A stretch of 64,000 nucleotides of DNA, taken from contig NC_030384.2 in assembly GCF_001625215.2 (NCBI RefSeq), positions 36,800,390-36,864,389 of the forward strand. Reading direction: 5' to 3'. Origin of the DNA: Daucus carota subsp. sativus. Lineage: Eukaryota; Streptophyta; Magnoliopsida; Apiales; Apiaceae. Numbering within the stretch: position 1 is the stretch's first letter; each line of letters begins with the position of its first letter. The notes beneath the pieces are model-generated. The model was not told the DNA's origin. It was given only the letters and a program-made list of their open reading frames with translations, and made no database searches. Positions 63,806 through 64,000 of this stretch are shown piece after piece. A program made the position numbers and the translations under genes.

Positions 63806-64000
63806 TTCAATTCCGAGATTTTTTTTAAGAGAAAGTTTAGCAAAATTAATAAAGATAATTAGCTTTGCAAGTGTGCTGAAATATACTCCGAGAGTCCGAG
63901 GTTTTTATCATCTGTAGCAGACTGGCAGGAGCGATTCACAGTATCTGTATGGCTGTATGTACAAATTGTATCTTCACACTTGCATTTGCATGAGTTTTTA
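63806..64000. other. 3' flank of the DUF4079 gene
   Basis: Likely 3' untranslated region; AATAAAG at 63849-63855 could serve in polyadenylation. The window ends here. Confidence 0.5.

Overview
This is plant nuclear DNA. It is AT-rich, its genes are split by GT-AG introns, and it is crowded with small non-autonomous DNA transposons. The encoded proteins are typical of flowering plants: beta-carotene hydroxylase, a PSPG-box glycosyltransferase, SARD4, a MAKR protein, and organellar proteins with targeting peptides. Gene content points to a eudicot, possibly an asterid such as an Apiaceae species, but I cannot prove the species from sequence alone. Splice models were built by hand from reading frame, GT-AG sites and remembered family sequences.

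Layout: a MAKR-type kinase regulator (587-1578, +); a nuclear gene for mitochondrial ribosomal protein uS14 (3672-4148, +) with two Harbinger-like MITEs against its promoter; a transposon-rich gap with a MULE-like element nested in a MITE (7553-8968); a ten-exon At3g49140-like/DUF2470 gene (9683-14146, +); single-exon SARD4 (14994-15989, -); cytosolic ribosomal protein eS10 (17172-19574, +); a membrane kinase-like gene whose HRD motif reads HQN (20531-22365, +); a Helitron (23069-24980); beta-carotene hydroxylase (25319-27074, +); a DeSI/PPPDE protease (29275-32137, -); a repeat-rich gap; organellar prolyl-tRNA synthetase OVA6 (36378-42227, -); more transposons; a UGT75-type glycosyltransferase (46369-47763, +); a large MULE-like element (48012-49550); a twelve-exon CBM48 starch-granule protein of PTST2/PTST3 type (51295-59980, +); and a DUF4079 plastid membrane protein (61447-63805, +).

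The genes do not form an operon-like system. From memory of Arabidopsis loci, MAKR5, SARD4, RPS10B, BCH2 and OVA6 lie in this same order on chromosome 5 (At5g52870 down to At5g52520), and DeSI, BCH1 and RPS10A relatives lie together near At4g257, so much of the window looks like an old conserved block. Several products act in plastids or mitochondria. The most notable items are the probable pseudokinase, the palindrome-filled MULE-like element, the set of non-autonomous elements with 9-bp target duplications, the Helitron with perfect 200-bp tandem copies, and MITE insertions next to or inside genes. I found no sign of a new multi-gene system.
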